From positions 1-7,469 of the forward strand of contig JBLIBC010000129.1 in the NCBI GenBank assembly GCA_047632015.1: DNA of 7,469 nt, written 5' to 3'. Position 1 is the first letter of the stretch. Each line of letters opens with the position of its first letter. Below the pieces are notes generated by a model. That model was not told the origin of the DNA and did not search any database. It worked only from the letters and a program-made list of their open reading frames with translations. Shown here in pieces: positions 4,934-7,469 of this stretch. Both the position numbers and the translations under genes were made by a program. Origin of the DNA: JBLIAZ01 sp047632015 (GTDB lineage Bacteria; Bacteroidota; Bacteroidia; Flavobacteriales_C; GCA-002722245).

Positions 4934-7469
4934 TTGAAAGGATTAATACAAAATAGTAGGACTAGAATTAAGCTAAATAATAGCTTAATTCTAGTCCTTT
5001 TTTTATTGATTTCATTGTCCGTGTTTGTTGGTTGTAATACTGAAAAGAATGCTTTTGCAAATAAATCGTATCACTACACAACAGCCAGATTCAACGGTTA
5101 TTTTCATGGAAGAGAAGCTTTAAAGGAAGCTGAAAAGGCCCTTTATAAGTCCCATGAAGACAATTATGAAGAGGTGCTAACTGTGTTCAGGTATGGAGAT
5201 AAATCACAAGTTGAATCCCAGTATACATTATTGAATCGTGCCATTGCTAAGTCAACCAAAATGATTGACAAGCACAGCATGCGATTTAAAGTGAAAGGAA
5301 AATTGGTCGAGCATAATAAAATGATAGACGACTGTTATTTGTTGTTGGGTCAGGCTCAGTTTTTCAAGATGCAGTATGATTCAGCAGAGAACACTTTTAG
5401 GTATTTGTTGGCTCATTTTGAGGAAAGCCCCATTTTTTATGACATCCAATTGGAGCTTATAAAAACTTTGATTTATCAAGAAAATTACGTGGATGCGGAA
5501 ACTAAATTCAAAGCCATTGAAGAGGATGAGAATTTCAACGAAAAGTTAAGAGCTGAACACGATTTACTCAGAGGATTGTATTACATCAATTCAGAGGATC
5601 GTAAATTAGCCATTGAGTTTTTAGAAAAGGCCCTAGATGATTTAAAAGGTCAACGGTTAAAAGTAAGGGTAAAGTACATTTTAGCGCAATTGTATAGTAA
5701 GGAGGGACAGTTGGTAAAAGCGTCTGTACTTTTTGAAGAGGTATCTAAAAAGGCGGTTTTTTATGAAATGGAGTTTAATGCCAAGTTAAGTTTGGCAAAA
5801 ACACACCAAGGTAAAAACAGTGAAAAGATTGTAAGCATTCTAACTAAGATGCTCAAAGACAGTAAAAATAGTGATTTTCAGGATCAAATATATTACACTT
5901 TGGCGCAAGTTTATGAGCGAGGAGGAAAAGAGGAATTAGCTGTGAAAAATTACAAATTGTCTGCTCAAAAAAGTGTTAACAATCCTAAGCAAAAAGCGTT
6001 GTCGTACTTAGCGGTGGCTAACTATCATTTTAAAATTCCAGAGTATGTGGAGGCTCAAATGTTTTACGACAGCTCATTGATTTCTTTACCTACTGATTAT
6101 GATAATTACGATGTCATCAGGGATAAAGCTGATAATTTAACAGAATTGGTGGAGCAGTTAAATATTATTTCAACGCAAGATAGCTTACAGAAAGTAGCAG
6201 GTATGACCGAGGAAGATAGGCTAGCTTTCATTGATAATTTAATTAAAGAAGTGGAACAGCAAGAGGAGGATGAAGAGGTTGCTTTGCAGGCTAAACTAGT
6301 TCAGATGAAGGCAGCTGCAGCAACTCAAGTAAATACTGGAGGTTGGTTATTTGATAATCCGACATTACTTGCTAGTGCCAACGCTGAGTTTATTAGCGTA
6401 TTTGGAAACAGGAAGTTGGAGGATAGTTGGAGACGTTCTGACAAATCGAGTGTGAGTATTGAAGAGGTGGAAGTGAGTACACAAAGTCAAGTGGATGAGT
6501 TTGGAAATACTGTACTTGCTGAAAATAAAACCGTGGATTATTACACTAAAAATTTGCCTTTTACAGAGGAAGCTGTGGATTCTTCTAACGCAAAAATAAG
6601 ACGTGCTTTGTATCAAACAGCCACTATATTTAACAACAAATTAAACGATCAAGAACGGGCTAACTTTTACTTTGAGGAACTAAACAGGCGTTTTCCAAAA
6701 AATGGAAACAGGCCAAAGTCACTTTATCAGTTGTTTAGGAATTATGATAAGGGCGGGGATAAAGAGAATGCTGCGATTAATAAAAGTTTAATCTTAGCGG
6801 AGTATCCAAGTTCTGAATATGCATTGCTAATCAAATTTCCTAACCGTGGAGCTGAGGAAGAGAAACGAGTGGAAAAATTGAATATAGCGTATGCTGAAAT
6901 GTTGAATTTATACCACAACGGGCAGTACGATTCTGTATTGGTTTCAATTGAGCAAGTTAGAGACACGACAAGGGAAAACTCCATGAAAGCAAATTTTGAC
7001 ATGCTTGAAACCTTTGTAATTGGACAAGTACAAGGGAAAGAGGAGTTTGAAAAGTCGCTACGAAAATTAGTTTTTGAGCATAAAGGATCGGATCAAGCTA
7101 AAGAAGCGCAAGTTATTTTAGCTCAAATTAATTTTGAAAGAATGAAGCAAATGGGGGAATCGCACCAAGTGGAGAGTTCAAAAGCCTTTGACACTACACT
7201 CGTTGCTCCTCATTATTTTGCCATAATATACAACAGGGACATCGTTGATTCGACTGAATTGGCGGGAAGGATTCACCAATTAAATAATTCACAATACACC
7301 GCATTAAAATTAGAATGGGACGTGGTGGAATGGTCAAAAAAAGAAAACATACTTTTAATTAAGGAATTTAAGTCCACAGGTTTAGCCAAGAATTATGCTG
7401 AAAACTTGCAAAAGAAAGTAATTGACATCATGAAAAACATGGGAGATGTACATTTTATAATCACAAGCG
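4934..7469 (+). CDS. sprE: T9SS/gliding motility TPR lipoprotein SprE/PorW (3' end beyond window)
   Basis: The open frame runs for 845 codons to the window edge. It is a SprE/PorW-like lipoprotein; in this family the protein is needed for type IX secretion and gliding motility, and PorW sits at the outer membrane in contact with core T9SS components. The signal peptide has a basic n-region (R9, R11, K13), hydrophobic residues LILVLFLLISLSVFVG (18-33) and lipid-acceptor Cys34. Next come the family-typical YHYTTARFNGYF (46-57), TPR-like helical repeats over about 90-400, an acidic coiled segment EQQEEDEEV, and the hallmark GGWLFDNPTLL (469-479) with GNRKLEDSWRRS (491-502). A C-terminal domain begins near APHYFAIIYN. 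Family members are about 870 residues, so only a few tens of residues seem to be missing. TTG 4934 is chosen because an in-frame TGA lies at 4922-4924 and later starts (TTG 5006, GTG 5021) would destroy the signal peptide. A terminator-like hairpin lies within codons 9-22. Confidence 0.88.
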   Translation, partial: MKGLIQNSRTRIKLNNSLILVLFLLISLSVFVGCNTEKNAFANKSYHYTTARFNGYFHGREALKEAEKALYKSHEDNYEEVLTVFRYGDKSQVESQYTLLNRAIAKSTKMIDKHSMRFKVKGKLVEHNKMIDDCYLLLGQAQFFKMQYDSAENTFRYLLAHFEESPIFYDIQLELIKTLIYQENYVDAETKFKAIEEDENFNEKLRAEHDLLRGLYYINSEDRKLAIEFLEKALDDLKGQRLKVRVKYILAQLYSKEGQLVKASVLFEEVSKKAVFYEMEFNAKLSLAKTHQGKNSEKIVSILTKMLKDSKNSDFQDQIYYTLAQVYERGGKEELAVKNYKLSAQKSVNNPKQKALSYLAVANYHFKIPEYVEAQMFYDSSLISLPTDYDNYDVIRDKADNLTELVEQLNIISTQDSLQKVAGMTEEDRLAFIDNLIKEVEQQEEDEEVALQAKLVQMKAAAATQVNTGGWLFDNPTLLASANAEFISVFGNRKLEDSWRRSDKSSVSIEEVEVSTQSQVDEFGNTVLAENKTVDYYTKNLPFTEEAVDSSNAKIRRALYQTATIFNNKLNDQERANFYFEELNRRFPKNGNRPKSLYQLFRNYDKGGDKENAAINKSLILAEYPSSEYALLIKFPNRGAEEEKRVEKLNIAYAEMLNLYHNGQYDSVLVSIEQVRDTTRENSMKANFDMLETFVIGQVQGKEEFEKSLRKLVFEHKGSDQAKEAQVILAQINFERMKQMGESHQVESSKAFDTTLVAPHYFAIIYNRDIVDSTELAGRIHQLNNSQYTALKLEWDVVEWSKKENILLIKEFKSTGLAKNYAENLQKKVIDIMKNMGDVHFIITS
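4958..5004 (+). terminator. Strong intrinsic terminator-like hairpin inside the sprE signal-peptide codons
   Basis: A perfect 18-bp stem (4958-4975 with 4981-4998) and a 5-base loop AATAA are followed by T to 5004, with an A-rich stretch just before the stem. This is the architecture of a strong rho-independent terminator. It lies wholly after the inferred sprE start (TTG 4934): the stem covers codons 9-22 and the T-run encodes part of the hydrophobic core (Leu-Phe-Leu). It may be a second typA terminator that the sprE frame overlaps, or an attenuator whose folding depends on ribosomes translating the sprE start. Confidence 0.7.

Noticed and set aside
6365..7002. Minus-strand frames (6365-6616 and 6742-7002) within sprE
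   Set aside because: Opposite the continuous sprE frame that carries the family hallmark segment; no domain or start signal of their own.
1..7469. CRISPR array, tRNA/rRNA gene, transposase, toxin-antitoxin pair or defence cluster
   Set aside because: No regularly spaced direct repeats, no tRNA-like cloverleaf that I could recognise, no transposase or defence-protein motifs in any frame; the four genes found are ordinary chromosomal types.

Overview
The window looks like chromosomal DNA from a member of the Bacteroidota, probably Flavobacteriales. Three things point there: an AT-rich composition; a SprE/PorW-type lipoprotein of the type IX secretion and gliding machinery, which is confined to this phylum; and matches to the Bacteroidota -7 promoter element TAnnTTTG upstream of three of the four genes. 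No database search was possible, so genus-level placement is not claimed.

Layout. Positions 1-500 hold no convincing gene. They contain several hairpins, a 26-base imperfect inverted repeat (193-218 and 438-463) that brackets about 270 bp, and a small GC-rich, TTCG-rich patch. Next comes a superfamily 1 (Upf1/IGHMBP2-like) helicase gene on the plus strand (501-2420). It runs tail-to-tail, with a 4-base overlap, into a small secreted lipoprotein gene on the minus strand (2417-2872). A 160-bp divergent intergenic region carries candidate promoters for that lipoprotein gene and for typA/bipA, a ribosome-associated GTPase (3033-4832, plus). After typA come a short AT-rich terminator and then a large sprE/porW-like gene (from 4934, plus) that runs off the right edge, probably only a few tens of residues short of its end.

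The genes do not form a single pathway: one is a nucleic-acid helicase, one a ribosome-biogenesis/stress GTPase, one a cell-envelope lipoprotein of unknown role, and one a T9SS/gliding lipoprotein. The most striking sequence signal is at the start of sprE. A perfect 18-bp hairpin followed by a T-run, which looks like a strong intrinsic terminator, lies inside the codons for the sprE signal peptide, and the only plausible start codon upstream of it is TTG. This could be a translation-coupled attenuator. I see no CRISPR array, tRNA, rRNA, transposase, or evidence of an undescribed multi-gene system.
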